Shown here: piece after piece, positions 54,066 through 63,802 of the stretch
Numbering within the stretch: position 1 is the first letter of the stretch
Layout: the number at the start of each line of letters is the position of its first letter
Source of the DNA: Brevundimonas sp. LM2
GTDB lineage: Bacteria > Pseudomonadota > Alphaproteobacteria > Caulobacterales > Caulobacteraceae
DNA: 64,000 nucleotides
Direction of reading: 5' to 3'
NCBI RefSeq assembly: GCF_002002865.1
Contig: NZ_CP019508.1
Coordinates: 2,584,501 to 2,648,500 of the forward strand
The notes under the pieces: model-generated
What the model saw: only the letters and a program-made list of their open reading frames with translations
The model's database searches: none
What the model was told of the DNA's origin: nothing
Translations under genes and position numbers: made by a program

Positions 54066-54428
54066 ATGGATAAAGGCCGCAGGCGTCGGGTCCTGATCCG
54101 AAACGCGAGTTGCGCCTGCGGTCCGTATATCGCCCGACAGTACGCAGCTCTGGGCTGGTCCGTATCACTTGAATTCGGCGAGGACAAAGCCGCTGGGAAC
54201 AACGCCGTCGGCAACGACCTCGTCGCCGAGATTTGGGATACCGGAGGCCATGTCCAGGTCGTCGACCGTCTGACCTTGGACGGGCAGCGTCGTCCCGCGC
54301 AGCGCAACAGTTTCGATCGGATCCTCGACGCAGCGCACCTGCGGCCCGCAGTTTCTATCTTGCTCGAGCGGTTGTCACCGCGGTCCCAAATCGCCACGAT
54401 GGAGGAATCCGTTGCCGAGTTTCCATAG
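54066..54428 (+). CDS. Short degenerate SDR-like protein
   Basis: 120 residues from ATG 54066. The start RRVLIRNASCACGPYIARQY aligns with the Rossmann start of an SDR, but the glycines of GxxxGxG are replaced. The next part (VGNDLVAEIWDTGGHVQVVD) follows the usual order. The catalytic Ser-Tyr-Lys region is absent. It is either a remnant or a repurposed domain. The GntR gene starts in the base after its stop. Confidence 0.4.
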   Translation: MDKGRRRRVLIRNASCACGPYIARQYAALGWSVSLEFGEDKAAGNNAVGNDLVAEIWDTGGHVQVVDRLTLDGQRRPAQRNSFDRILDAAHLRPAVSILLERLSPRSQIATMEESVAEFP

Positions 54429-55190
54429 ATGCCCAAGGCTGCCTCCGCCGATCAGACCGCATTCCTGAACGATCCGCCCAGCACCGAGCCCGCCACGCAT
54501 ACTGTCCTCTCTTCTTTGCGCGAGCGCATCCTGACCGGGCAGATCGCGCCAGGCGCACGACTTCGAGCCGAGGCGCTTGCGACCGAAATGAACGTCTCGC
54601 GCACGCCGATCCGTAGCGCCCTGGCCGTTCTGTCGGCCGAGGGAGTCGTCCAGTACAGCGTCAACCGGGGCTATACCGTCCGTTCGGTGACGATCGGCGA
54701 CATCCTCGCCTCCATCGAGGTGCGCGCGGCCCTTGAAGGCACGGCGGCGCGTCTGTCGGTGGATCATGGCTGGTCGGCGTCCGAGTTCGAACTGCTGCAG
54801 GACTGCGCGACAAAGGGGCGGGTGATCGTCGATCGGGGCGCGTGGTCGGTCGAGATCGAGGCCGAATGGTACGAACTAAACTGGGTTTTCCACCGTGCGA
54901 TCAATATCGCCGCGCGCAATCCGGTGCTGCGCAATGCGATGCGGATGACGATCCTAAGTCCTGTGATGGGAGACGTCATTCACACGTCCCCCGTCGTCGC
55001 CGCTCATGTACCCCAACGCCAGCGTCAGATTCCGACAACGACGCCGCAGCACATACGGCTGTCGCAGTCTGACCATGAGTCGATCGTAGAAGCGATCAGA
55101 TCGGAGGATGGGGCGGCTGCCGAAAGGCTGATGGCGGCTCACGTCCTGGCGACGAAGGCGCGCGTCCACGCCATGGCGACTCTCAGGTAA
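54429..55190 (+). CDS. GntR-family regulator, FCD (FadR-like) type
   Basis: 253 residues. The winged helix-turn-helix (ARLRAEALATEMNVSRTPIR then VQYSVNRGYTVRSVT) is followed by an FCD ligand domain of about 140 residues with histidine and acidic positions typical of metal binding. It likely controls the TonB receptor and downstream transport genes, with which it is in line, and its operator may be at 55211-55267. The inducer is probably an organic acid. Confidence 0.85.
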   Translation: MPKAASADQTAFLNDPPSTEPATHTVLSSLRERILTGQIAPGARLRAEALATEMNVSRTPIRSALAVLSAEGVVQYSVNRGYTVRSVTIGDILASIEVRAALEGTAARLSVDHGWSASEFELLQDCATKGRVIVDRGAWSVEIEAEWYELNWVFHRAINIAARNPVLRNAMRMTILSPVMGDVIHTSPVVAAHVPQRQRQIPTTTPQHIRLSQSDHESIVEAIRSEDGAAAERLMAAHVLATKARVHAMATLR

Positions 55191-55210
55191 CCACGATGAC
55201 GAGAATTCGT

Positions 55211-55267
55211 ATCCAATAACCAGTCATATTGCATCCAATCGATTGACCTCTCGCATCCAGTCTGGAT
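55211..55267. promoter_or_regulatory. Candidate GntR operators before the TonB receptor
   Basis: ATCCAG-T-CTGGAT (55255-55267) is a perfect palindrome. ATCCAAT occurs at 55211 and 55233, and the second is part of the palindrome CAATCGATTG (55236-55245). All lie between the gntR stop and the receptor start, so they are natural sites for the regulator. Confidence 0.45.
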
Positions 55268-55322
55268 AACTTCCCTGCTGACCGGTCTGACCGGCGAAAA
55301 AAAACGACCCAGGGAGGGCGAA

Positions 55323-57485
55323 ATGGATACGAACAGCCGAAGGGCGCTGAGAACCGTCGTAGCGATGGCCGCGCTGATGACTGCGGCATCGGCCTGGGCG
55401 CAGACGACGCCCAATCCGAACGAGCAGGTCGCTCGACTCGATGAAGTGATCGTCACGGCTCAGAGGCGGGCTCAAAATCTGCAAGACGTGCCTGTCACGG
55501 TTACCGCCTTCGACGCCCAGGAACTGGAGGAGGCTCGCATCAAGGAGATCGACGACGTCGCCACCCGCACGCCGGGCCTGCAGTTCGACGCCTTCCCGGC
55601 CTCCCAACCCCGCATCGCCATCCGCGGCATCGGCTCCACCGATCGCGGCGCGGCCGGCGACCCCAGCGCGGCGGTGTTCCTGGACGAAATTTACTTGGGT
55701 CGCCCTGCGATGATCGCGTTCGACGCCTTCGACGTCGAACGGATCGAGGTCCTGAAGGGACCTCAGGGCACGCTCTATGGCCGGAATGTCGTCGGCGGGG
55801 CCATCAATATCGTGACCCAAAAGCCGGATTTGGACGCCTTCGGTGCCTCGACCGAGGCCACCATCGGCAACTACGGGCGGTTGGAGGGGGCGGCCGTCGT
55901 GAACGCCCCTTTCGCCGACGGCCGGGCGGCATTCCGCGCCAGCGGCAGCTGGCGAACCCATGACGGCTACACCGAGAACAGTTTCACCGGCGGCGAGGTC
56001 GATGATCAGGACACCCGTAGCGGCCGGTTGCAGCTGGCCGTCGAACCGTCGGATTCCGTCCGCCTGTCGCTCGCCGTCGACGCCACCCGCGATCGGGCGG
56101 CCGGTCCAGCGAACCGGGTCCTGGATCTGGACGAAAGCGATCCGATGTCGATGTTCTGGGAGCCCAATCCCGATCGTGTGCAGTTCGCCGGCTCGACCGA
56201 TGGCTTCCAGGACCGGGACACCTGGGGCGCTCGCGTCGAGGCCCAGGTCGATCTGCCGTTCGCGACCCTGACCTATCTCGGGGGGTATCGCGACCTCGAC
56301 TACAGCACCGCCTATGACTTCGACGGCGGCAACGAGACGACCAACTTCATCCAGATCTCGGGCGGCAATGACGAGCAGAGCGAGACCTCGAGCCACGAAA
56401 TCAGACTGTCTTCCCTGCCCGATAGCCCGGTCCAATGGGTCGCTGGCGTGTTCAACTACAGCGCGGACACCCTTCGTCTCGACACGCTGATCCTCGACAT
56501 CGGAGGCGAGGGAACCGAGGTGTTCACCCAGGATGCCCAACTGACGAGCTATGCGGTGTTTGGCGATGTCACCGTGCCGGTCGGCGAGCGTTTCTCCTTG
56601 ATCGCCGGCCTGCGCTATTCCGATGACGAAAAGGACTATCGGGTCTCGGACACCGCGGGGAACACGATCTTCCGGGCGGAAGAGGAGTTCGACGTCACGG
56701 CATCGGCGTCGTTCGACGCCCTGACCTGGCGCATCGGGGGCGACTACAAACTGTCCGAGGATCACCTGCTCTATGCGATGGTGTCGCGAGGCTTCAAGAG
56801 CGGCGGCTTCCAGGACATTCCCGCGACCGCAGCCGAGGCCGCCGATCCCTTCGATCCGGAATACGCCACCCAGTACGAGATCGGCCACAAGAGCGTCTTG
56901 CTCGAGGGCCGATTGACCTGGAACAACACCGTCTACCTGTTGGACTATGCCGATCTGCAAACGCGCCGGACGCTTCCGAGCGGCGCGGTGGTGACCGACA
57001 ACGCCGGCGCCGCGACGATCAAGGGCTATGAGACCTATCTGAGCTGGCGGCCCTTTGACGGCGCGCGTCTCGTCGCGGGTTATGGCTATACGGACGCGAC
57101 CTTCGATGACTACCGCGTCGATGACACGACCAACTACGCCGGCAACCGGATCGCGCGCGCGCCCGAGCACAAGCTGGTGCTGTCACCCTCCTATGACTGG
57201 GCCTTGGCGAACGGCGCCACGATCCGCGTTGCGGCGGACTATCGCTACGAAAGTCTGATCTATGAAGACAACTCCAACACCGGGCCCGAGCGTCGCGAGC
57301 CGACAAATATTTATGACGCTCGCCTGATCTACACGGACGCCTCGGACCGCTGGTCCGTGTCGCTGTGGGGCAAGAACCTTAGCGACGAAGTCACGCGTAG
57401 CTTCCAGGGCGCCTTCCTGGGAGCCAATTTCGGGGCCTATGCCCCGCCCCGAACCTATGGGCTTTCCCTGAACTGGACACTCTGA
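55323..57485 (+). CDS. TonB-dependent receptor
   Basis: 720 residues. A signal peptide (VVAMAALMTAASAWA) is followed by a TonB-box-like VIVTAQRRAQ, a plug domain (GPQGTLYGRNVVGGAINIVT) and a 22-strand barrel. There is no STN domain, so it is a plain transporter and not a signalling receptor. The last residues are LSLNWTL, without the usual terminal aromatic. It opens the organic-acid locus, and a strong terminator follows it. Confidence 0.9.
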   Translation: MDTNSRRALRTVVAMAALMTAASAWAQTTPNPNEQVARLDEVIVTAQRRAQNLQDVPVTVTAFDAQELEEARIKEIDDVATRTPGLQFDAFPASQPRIAIRGIGSTDRGAAGDPSAAVFLDEIYLGRPAMIAFDAFDVERIEVLKGPQGTLYGRNVVGGAINIVTQKPDLDAFGASTEATIGNYGRLEGAAVVNAPFADGRAAFRASGSWRTHDGYTENSFTGGEVDDQDTRSGRLQLAVEPSDSVRLSLAVDATRDRAAGPANRVLDLDESDPMSMFWEPNPDRVQFAGSTDGFQDRDTWGARVEAQVDLPFATLTYLGGYRDLDYSTAYDFDGGNETTNFIQISGGNDEQSETSSHEIRLSSLPDSPVQWVAGVFNYSADTLRLDTLILDIGGEGTEVFTQDAQLTSYAVFGDVTVPVGERFSLIAGLRYSDDEKDYRVSDTAGNTIFRAEEEFDVTASASFDALTWRIGGDYKLSEDHLLYAMVSRGFKSGGFQDIPATAAEAADPFDPEYATQYEIGHKSVLLEGRLTWNNTVYLLDYADLQTRRTLPSGAVVTDNAGAATIKGYETYLSWRPFDGARLVAGYGYTDATFDDYRVDDTTNYAGNRIARAPEHKLVLSPSYDWALANGATIRVAADYRYESLIYEDNSNTGPERREPTNIYDARLIYTDASDRWSVSLWGKNLSDEVTRSFQGAFLGANFGAYAPPRTYGLSLNWTL

Positions 57486-57532
57486 CGGACCGATCGTCCG
57501 ACGCTCCCCGGACGAAACATGTTGTTCCATCA

Positions 57533-57567
57533 CCGGCCTGCCGACGCCTCGGCAGGCCGGCCTTTTT
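57533..57567 (+). terminator. Intrinsic terminator after the TonB receptor gene
   Basis: CCGGCCTGCCGA (57533-57544) and TCGGCAGGCCGG (57549-57560) form a perfect 12-pair stem with the loop CGCC, followed by CC and TTTTT. It ends about 12 bases before the CitMHS start codon, leaving no room for a promoter. Confidence 0.88.
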
Positions 57568-57579
57568 GAAAGCCGCCTC

Positions 57580-58929
57580 GTGACCCTAGCCGCTCTGCAA
57601 TCCCCGGCCGTGCTCGGCGCGGGCATGATCCTGACCTTCATGATCCTGATCATGACCAAGCGGATGTCGGCCATCACCGCCCTGATCCTAGTGCCGGTGA
57701 TCTTCGGCCTTCTGGCTGGGGCGGGGGCGGGGTTGGGCGAGATGATGCTGGAAGGCGTCACGGCCCTGACGCCGACGGCCCTGATGCTGGCGTTCGCGGT
57801 GCTCTACTTCGGCGTCATGATCGATGCCGGGCTGTTCGATCCCCTGGTGCGGTTCGTGCTGAGGACTGTCGGGGACGATCCCGTGCGGGTCACCATCGGC
57901 ACGGCGCTGCTGGCCACGATCGTCTCTCTGGACGGCGACGGCGCGACGACCGCCCTGGTGACCATCTCGGCCATGTTGCCGGTCTATAGACGCCTGGGCC
58001 TCAATCCCCTGATCCTGGCTCTCCTGCTTGGTCTGGCCACCGCCTCGACCAATCTGATCCCGTGGGGCGGACCGACCGCGCGCGCGGCAACGGCCCTGAA
58101 CATCGATCCGGCGCTTCTGTTCCTGCCGATGATGCCGACCATGTTGGCCGGCATCGGTTTCGCCGTCTTCGTGGCCTGGCGGCTGGGCCTCGGCGAGCGT
58201 CGACGACTGGGCGTCCTGGCTCTGCAACCCCTGCCGCTCGGTCCGGCGCCAGAGACCGAGGTCGCCGCCGCCGAAGGCGATCCCGATCCCCATGCGGACG
58301 TCCGCCGCCCCAAGCTCTTCTTCTTCAACCTGGCGCTCACCCTGGCCCTGATGGCGGGACTTCTGCTGGGCCTGGCGCCGCTGCCCGTCCTGATGATGAG
58401 CGCCTTCGCCGTCGCCCTGATCGTCAACTACCCCAGCCTGAGGTCACAGCGTCGTCGCATCGCCGCCCACGCCGACAATGTCGTCAACATCGTCCTGCTG
58501 ATATTCGCCGCCGGAGCGTTCACGGGCATACTGCAGGGGACGGGCATGGTCGATGCCATGGCCACGGCCCTGGTCGCCGCCATTCCCCCGCAACTGGGCC
58601 CCTACTTCGCTCCCATCACCGCCCTGGTCAGCATGCCCCTGACCTTCTTCATGTCCAACGACGCCTTCTATTTCGGCATCCTGCCGGTGATCGCCGAGAC
58701 CGCGTCCCACTACGGCGTCGCGCCCGAGGCGATCGCCCGCGCCTCCCTCACCGCCCTCCCGGTGCACGCCATGAGCCCATTGATCGCCGCCATCTATCTG
58801 GTCTGCGGTCTGCTCAAGGTCGATGTCGGCGCCGCCCAGCGGTTCTCGCTCAAATGGGCGGTGCTGGCCTGTCTGGTGCTGATCGCCGCGGCCCTGGCGT
58901 CTGGCGCCTTCCCGTTCCGCGTCGGCTGA
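57580..58929 (+). CDS. CitMHS-family metal-citrate/organic acid transporter
   Basis: 449 residues from GTG 57580, with about 12 membrane helices. The motifs SLDGDGATTALVTISAMLPV and NLIPWGGPTARAATALNID are characteristic of the CitMHS family, which carries metal-citrate complexes with protons. The substrate here is an organic acid by inference. An in-frame ATG 57625 is a possible later start. The neighbouring terminator suggests that reading through it is controlled, or that the gene is expressed from inside. Confidence 0.87.
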   Translation: MTLAALQSPAVLGAGMILTFMILIMTKRMSAITALILVPVIFGLLAGAGAGLGEMMLEGVTALTPTALMLAFAVLYFGVMIDAGLFDPLVRFVLRTVGDDPVRVTIGTALLATIVSLDGDGATTALVTISAMLPVYRRLGLNPLILALLLGLATASTNLIPWGGPTARAATALNIDPALLFLPMMPTMLAGIGFAVFVAWRLGLGERRRLGVLALQPLPLGPAPETEVAAAEGDPDPHADVRRPKLFFFNLALTLALMAGLLLGLAPLPVLMMSAFAVALIVNYPSLRSQRRRIAAHADNVVNIVLLIFAAGAFTGILQGTGMVDAMATALVAAIPPQLGPYFAPITALVSMPLTFFMSNDAFYFGILPVIAETASHYGVAPEAIARASLTALPVHAMSPLIAAIYLVCGLLKVDVGAAQRFSLKWAVLACLVLIAAALASGAFPFRVG

Positions 58930-58938
58930 TCCAGGGCC

Positions 58939-60072
58939 GTGCGGATCGAGGATGTCGCCGGCGGCCCGATGAGGCTGGCCGCGCCGGGCCAATGGGCGGC
59001 CCTGGTGGCGGGTTCCGCCCTTCTGGTTCTGCTGCTTCAGGCGATCCACGCGCCCGCGGCCCTCCTGCTCGGGCCTATGGCCGTGGGTATCGCCTTCGGT
59101 CTGAAGGGCGCGACGATCCGGCCGGCTCCGCTGATGTTCGGTGGCGCGCAGGCCCTGGTCGGCTGCGTCATCGCCCTGTCGGCCACGCCCGGTTTCTACG
59201 CCGGCGTCGTGGGTCAGCTGCCGGTCTATCTGGGGCTGGCCGCCTCGACCCTGGCCCTCACCATGGGGTTCGGATGGGCGTTGACGACGCGGGGCTGGCT
59301 GCCCGGCACCACCGCGATCTGGGGCCTGGCACCCGGGGCTTCGACCGCCATGGTCCTGATGTCGGAGGCCTTCGGCGGGGATCGCCGCCTGGTCGCAATG
59401 ATCCAGTATCTGCGCGTCCTGCTGGTCGCGCTGATCGCCATGGGCCTGGCCCAGCTGAAGGGCGCCGTGCCCGGCCACCCGCCGACCGACTGGCTGGCGT
59501 TCGGAAGCCCGGGCGCCATCGCCTTGACCCTGGTCTTCACCGCCGCCGCCGGCTGGGTGGGAAAAGTCTCGCGGATCCCTGCCGGGATCTTCCTCGTCCC
59601 CATGCTGCTGGGATCGGCCCTGCACGGTTCGGGCCTGGTGCGGTTTGAACTGCCGGTCCTCATCACCGCCCTGGCCTATGCCGTGGTCGGGTGGAGCATC
59701 GGCCTGGGCTTCACCCGGGCCGCGATCCTCTACAGCGCCCGGATGCTGCCCCGAATCCTGGCGGCGCTCGTGGCGCTGCTGGTCTGCTGCGGCCTCCTCG
59801 CGCTAGCGGTCAGCGCGATCACCGGCGTGGACCTGCTGTCGGCCTGGCTCGCGACCAGCCCCGGCGGAACCGACACCATCCTGATCATCGCCACCTCGAC
59901 GCCCGTCGATCTGCCTTTCATCCTCGGCGGGCAGCTGGTGCGATTCCTGATGGTCCTGGCGGTGGGACCGGTGCTGGCGTGTTGGCTCGCCGGACGCGCG
60001 GCCCAACCGCTTCGCTCCAGCCCGCCCGACGGGTCTCCCCCTTACTCCTCCCTTTCGGACAGTCCTCCATGA
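58939..60072 (+). CDS. AbrB-family membrane protein
   Basis: 377 residues from GTG 58939, about 10 membrane helices, two AbrB-type repeats (LLLGPMAVGIAFGLKG; LPGTTAIWGLAPGASTAMVL). The family is often labelled ammonia monooxygenase or regulator by old annotation, but is probably a transporter. It lies ten bases after the CitMHS stop and its stop overlaps the acyl-CoA synthetase start (ATGA). Confidence 0.75.
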   Translation: MRIEDVAGGPMRLAAPGQWAALVAGSALLVLLLQAIHAPAALLLGPMAVGIAFGLKGATIRPAPLMFGGAQALVGCVIALSATPGFYAGVVGQLPVYLGLAASTLALTMGFGWALTTRGWLPGTTAIWGLAPGASTAMVLMSEAFGGDRRLVAMIQYLRVLLVALIAMGLAQLKGAVPGHPPTDWLAFGSPGAIALTLVFTAAAGWVGKVSRIPAGIFLVPMLLGSALHGSGLVRFELPVLITALAYAVVGWSIGLGFTRAAILYSARMLPRILAALVALLVCCGLLALAVSAITGVDLLSAWLATSPGGTDTILIIATSTPVDLPFILGGQLVRFLMVLAVGPVLACWLAGRAAQPLRSSPPDGSPPYSSLSDSPP

Positions 60073-61867
60073 CCTCTCCCCTGCTTCAGCCGGCGCCGCT
60101 GGCGTCCGTGTCCGATATCCACGCCCTCGAGGCTGCCGGCTGGCCGACCGATCTGCCCGGATCGACCTGGGCCCTGCTGCAGAGCGCCGCAGAACGCTTC
60201 GGCGAAGCGCCGGCGTTGTCCTTCTTTCTGGAGACTTCCGGCCATCGCAGGCCCCACAGCCTGAGCTATCGTGACCTGTTGGCCAAGGTGACCGGCGCGG
60301 CCAACCTGTTCCACGGCCTCGGTGTCGGCTCCACTGAGGTGGTCGCCCTGGTCCTGCCCAATCTGATCGAAACCCACCTCTGTCTCTGGGGCGGAGAGGC
60401 AGCCGGTGTGGCCTTCCCGATCAACCCTCTGATGGATGGCAACGCCATCGCCGATCTCCTGCGGGGATCGCAGGCCAGGGCCGTGGTCACCCTGGCACCG
60501 TTCCCCGGGGCAGACCTCTACGACAAGGTGGTCGCCGCCCTCAACGCGCCCCCAATGTCGAGACGCTCGTGCTGGTCGATCTCGCACCGTACGTGCGAGG
60601 GCCGAAGCGCTGGGCAGCGAAGGTTATCCAGTACAGGAAGGGCCATAGGGCCGCCCCGGTGCGCGCCGGCCTCAAGGTCGTCGACTTCGGCCGCGCGCTC
60701 AGACGCGCGAAGACGGATCGACTGGTGAGCGGCCGCATCCCGCAGCCCCAGGACATCGCCTCGATCTTCGGCACGGGCGGCACCACGGGATCCCCCAAAC
60801 TAGCGCGACGAACCCACGCCAATGAGGTCGCGAACGCCTGGATGGCGTCGCGGATGATCGTCTCGGGCCTCGGCGCCGGATCGACCTTCTTTTCCGGACT
60901 GCCGCTGTTCCATGTCAACGGCGCCATGGTGACGGGCCTCTCGGCCTTCCTCTTGGGAACCCATGTCCTGATCGGCACGCCTCAGGGCTTCCGCGGGGCG
61001 GGTGTGATCGACCGGTTCTGGGAGATCGCGGCCCACCATCGTGTCAGCGCCTTCAGCGGCGTGCCGACACTGTTCTCGGCCCTTTTGCAGCGCCCGGTCG
61101 CCGGACACGACCTTAGCCGTCTGGCCTTCGGAATCTGTGGGGCGGCGCCGATGTCGCCCGAGCTCCTGGACCAGTTCCAGCGGACGACCGGCGTCAAGGT
61201 GCTCGAGGGCTATGGCCTGACCGAGGCCACCTGCGTCGCCTCGGTCCACGCCCTGGACGGCGTCCAGAAGATCGGATCGGTCGGAATCCCGCTGCCCTTC
61301 CAGGCGGTGAGGATCGCGATCCTGGACGAGCGGGGCGGCTTCGAGCGAACGGCCGCTGCCGATGAGATCGGCGCCGTGCTGCTCAACGGACCCAACATCT
61401 TCCAAGGCTATACGGATGTCCGCCACGATGCGGGGCTCTGGATCGAACTGGCGGGCGAACGCTGGCTCGATACGGGCGATCTTGGTCTCGTCGACGCCGA
61501 TGGCTTCCTCTGGCTAAAGGGACGCTCAAAGGATGTGATCATCCGCGGCGGTCACAACATCGATCCGGCGATGATCGAAGACGCCTTCTACAGTCATGCA
61601 GCGGTCGAGCTGTGCGCCGCCATCGGCCGACCCGACGCCCATGCCGGCGAAGTGCCTGTGGTCTATGTGCAGCTGAAACCCGGAGCGAGCGCCGAGCCGG
61701 CCGAACTGGCGGCACATGCAGAAGGCCGAATTCATGAACGGGCGGCCCGCCCCAAGGCCGTGCACCTGATCGACGTCATGCCGCTGACGGCCGTGGGCAA
61801 GGTGCACAAACCGTCGCTGCGCCGGATCGATGACGCGAGAGACGGTGGGCGCGGCGCGGAGCCCTGA
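60069..61867 (+). pseudogene. AMP-dependent acyl-CoA synthetase with one-base frameshift
   Basis: Frame one runs from ATG 60069 to about 60550 and gives the N-terminal part (FLETSGHRRPHSLSYRDLLA ... VVALNAP). Frame two continues from 60554 to 61867 with the AMP-binding motif TGGTTGSPK, GYGLTEATCVASVH and GDLGLVDADGFLWLKGRS. One base is missing in the CCCCC run at 60549-60553; adding a C gives NAPPNVETLVLVDLAP and a 599-residue protein of normal length. It is either a natural mutation or an assembly error. Confidence 0.85.
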
Positions 61868-61868
61868 C

Positions 61869-61902
61869 CCCGCAGACGCGCCACGTTCGGCGGGTCTGCG
61901 GG
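61869..61902. terminator. Bidirectional hairpin between convergent genes
   Basis: CCCGCAGAC (61869-61877) and GTCTGCGGG (61894-61902) enclose an inner CGCC/GGCG stem. It lies between the stops of the acyl-CoA synthetase and aldolase genes. There is no T-run. Confidence 0.5.
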
Positions 61903-61907
61903 CGGCG

Positions 61908-62696
61908 TCAGTCGCGGTAGCTCGGGTCGATCCGGTCGAGCTTGCGCCGCAGGGCCGGCCAGGCGACGTGTTCGGCGATCATTCTAGCCTGGGGCGACCG
62001 CGCCTGGGCCTTGACCGTTTCCACCGCCTCGGCGGGCGGCTCGTTGAGAGCGCCACGGCCGGCGCTCAGCATCAGCACTTGGGCTTCGCAGGCGCGCTCC
62101 AGGAAATACATGCGCAGGAAGGCCTCGGCAACGCTGGATCCGACCGTCAATGTGCCGTGGTTCCTGAGGATTAGGGCGTTCCGCTCGCCCAGATCGGCGA
62201 CGATGCGCTCGCGCTCGTCCAGGGCGTCGGCGATGCCCTCATGGTCATGATAGGCGACGTCATGATGGGCGATCATCGCCGTCTGGGTGTGGGGCAGGAG
62301 CCCCTCCTTCATCGCGGAGACGGCCTGACCGTGCGGGGTGTGCAGGTGGATGACCGCCTGGGCATCCTCGCGCGCGGCGTGGATGGCGGAATGGATGACG
62401 AAGCCCGCGCGGTTCACGGCGCCGGGAGCGTCTCCGACCTTGTTCCCGTCGAGGTCGATCTTGACCAGGTTGGAGGCGGTGATCTCCTCGAACATCAGGG
62501 TGTAGTCGTTGATCAGGAAATAGTGCTCGGGCCCGGGCACGCGGGCCGACAGATGCGTGAAAATCAGGTCGTCCCAGCCATGGAGGGCGACCAGTCGGTA
62601 GGCCGCCGCGAGGTCCACCCGCAACGCCCACTCCTCCGGCAACACGCCGCCCGGCGCGGCCGTTTTTGTTTCAGCGGACATGGTCATGGTCATCAT
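61908..62696 (-). CDS. Class II aldolase/adducin-family protein
   Basis: 262 residues from ATG 62696, with AAGGAG upstream, overlapping the stop of the dehydrogenase gene. The zinc-site histidines are in FTHLSARVPG, VIHLHTPHGQ and RNHGTLTVG, typical of FucA/AraD-like aldolases and decarboxylases. The likely reaction is a retro-aldol or decarboxylation on a hydroxy acid. The context points to an acid related to tartrate. Confidence 0.85.
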   Translation of the reverse strand: MMTMTMSAETKTAAPGGVLPEEWALRVDLAAAYRLVALHGWDDLIFTHLSARVPGPEHYFLINDYTLMFEEITASNLVKIDLDGNKVGDAPGAVNRAGFVIHSAIHAAREDAQAVIHLHTPHGQAVSAMKEGLLPHTQTAMIAHHDVAYHDHEGIADALDERERIVADLGERNALILRNHGTLTVGSSVAEAFLRMYFLERACEAQVLMLSAGRGALNEPPAEAVETVKAQARSPQARMIAEHVAWPALRRKLDRIDPSYRD

Positions 62697-63802
62697 CGAT
62701 CTCCTTGAGAATTCTGGGGAGCGGCCGCCAGCAGGGCGGCCGCGATGGCCTCGCCGCAGGCCCGGGTGCCTAGAGGGCCGCCGAGATCGCGTGTGCGAAG
62801 AGATTGCTGCGCCAGCACCCGTTCGATCGCCGCGACGATGGCGGCCGACGCCTCGTGTTCGCCGAGGTGGTCGAGCATCAGGGCGGCGGACCAGATCTGA
62901 CCGACGGGATTGGCGACGCCCTGGCCGGCGATGTCGGGCGCCGAGCCGTGCACGGGTTCGAACAGCGAGGGAAAGGTTCGTTCGGGATTGATGTTGCCCG
63001 CAGGTGCGATGCCGATCGTGCCGGTGCAGGCGGGACCGAGATCGGACAGGATGTCGCCGAACAGGTTCGATGCGACGACCACATCGAACCAGTCCGGGTG
63101 CTGGACGAAATGGGCCGTCAGAATATCGATGTGGTATTTATCCCAGCGCACCTCGGGATAGGCGGCCGCCATCGCCTCAACCCTCTCGTCCCAATACGGC
63201 ATGGTGATCGAGATGCCGTTCGACTTGGTCGCCGAGGTCAGGTGTTTCTTGTCGCGCCGCCGGGCTAGGTCGAAAGCGTATCTCAGGATCCGGTCCACGC
63301 CGGTGCGGGTCATCACCGTTTCTTGCATGACGATCTCGCGGTCGGTGCCGGGAAACATCCGGCCGCCGATGGAGGAGTATTCGCCTTCGGTATTCTCGCG
63401 CACGACATAGAAATCGATGTTGCCGGGTTCGCGGCCGGCGAGCGGGCTCGGCACGCCGGGCATCAGCTTGACCGGCCGCAGGTTCACGTACTGGTCGAAT
63501 TCGCGCCGGAACTGGATCAGCGAGCCCCATAGGCTGATGTGGTCCGGTACCGTCTCGGGCCAGCCGACCGCGCCAAAGAAGATGGCGTCGTGGCCGCCGA
63601 TCCGGGCCTTCCAGTCGTCCGGCATCATCTGGCCGTGGACAAGGTAGTAGTCACAGCAGGCGAAATCGAAATGGTCGAAGGCGAGGGTGAAGCCGTACAC
63701 GGCCGCAACAACCTCCAGGGCGCGCAGCCCCTCCGGCACGACCTCCTTGCCGATGCCGTCGCCGGGGATGACGGCGATGCGGTAATGGCGTTCCTGGGTC
63801 AT
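62693..63802 (-). CDS. ttuC: Tartrate dehydrogenase-like enzyme (TtuC/isopropylmalate dehydrogenase family)
   Basis: 369 residues. VIPGDGIGKEVVPEG, YVVRENTEGEYSSIG and FGDILSDLGPACTGTIGIAP are family motifs, and AGNINPERTFPSLFEPVHGS contains the Mg/NAD-binding region. TtuC oxidises tartrate or D-malate with NAD and Mn. Its start overlaps the stop of the glycerate-kinase-like gene (ATGA), so it is the middle gene of an operon. Confidence 0.88.
   Translation of the reverse strand: MTQERHYRIAVIPGDGIGKEVVPEGLRALEVVAAVYGFTLAFDHFDFACCDYYLVHGQMMPDDWKARIGGHDAIFFGAVGWPETVPDHISLWGSLIQFRREFDQYVNLRPVKLMPGVPSPLAGREPGNIDFYVVRENTEGEYSSIGGRMFPGTDREIVMQETVMTRTGVDRILRYAFDLARRRDKKHLTSATKSNGISITMPYWDERVEAMAAAYPEVRWDKYHIDILTAHFVQHPDWFDVVVASNLFGDILSDLGPACTGTIGIAPAGNINPERTFPSLFEPVHGSAPDIAGQGVANPVGQIWSAALMLDHLGEHEASAAIVAAIERVLAQQSLRTRDLGGPLGTRACGEAIAAALLAAAPQNSQGDR

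Noticed and set aside
55224..57170. Long minus-strand frame (648 codons) across the TonB receptor
   Set aside because: Shadow of a well-supported receptor gene; it shows no recognisable motif.
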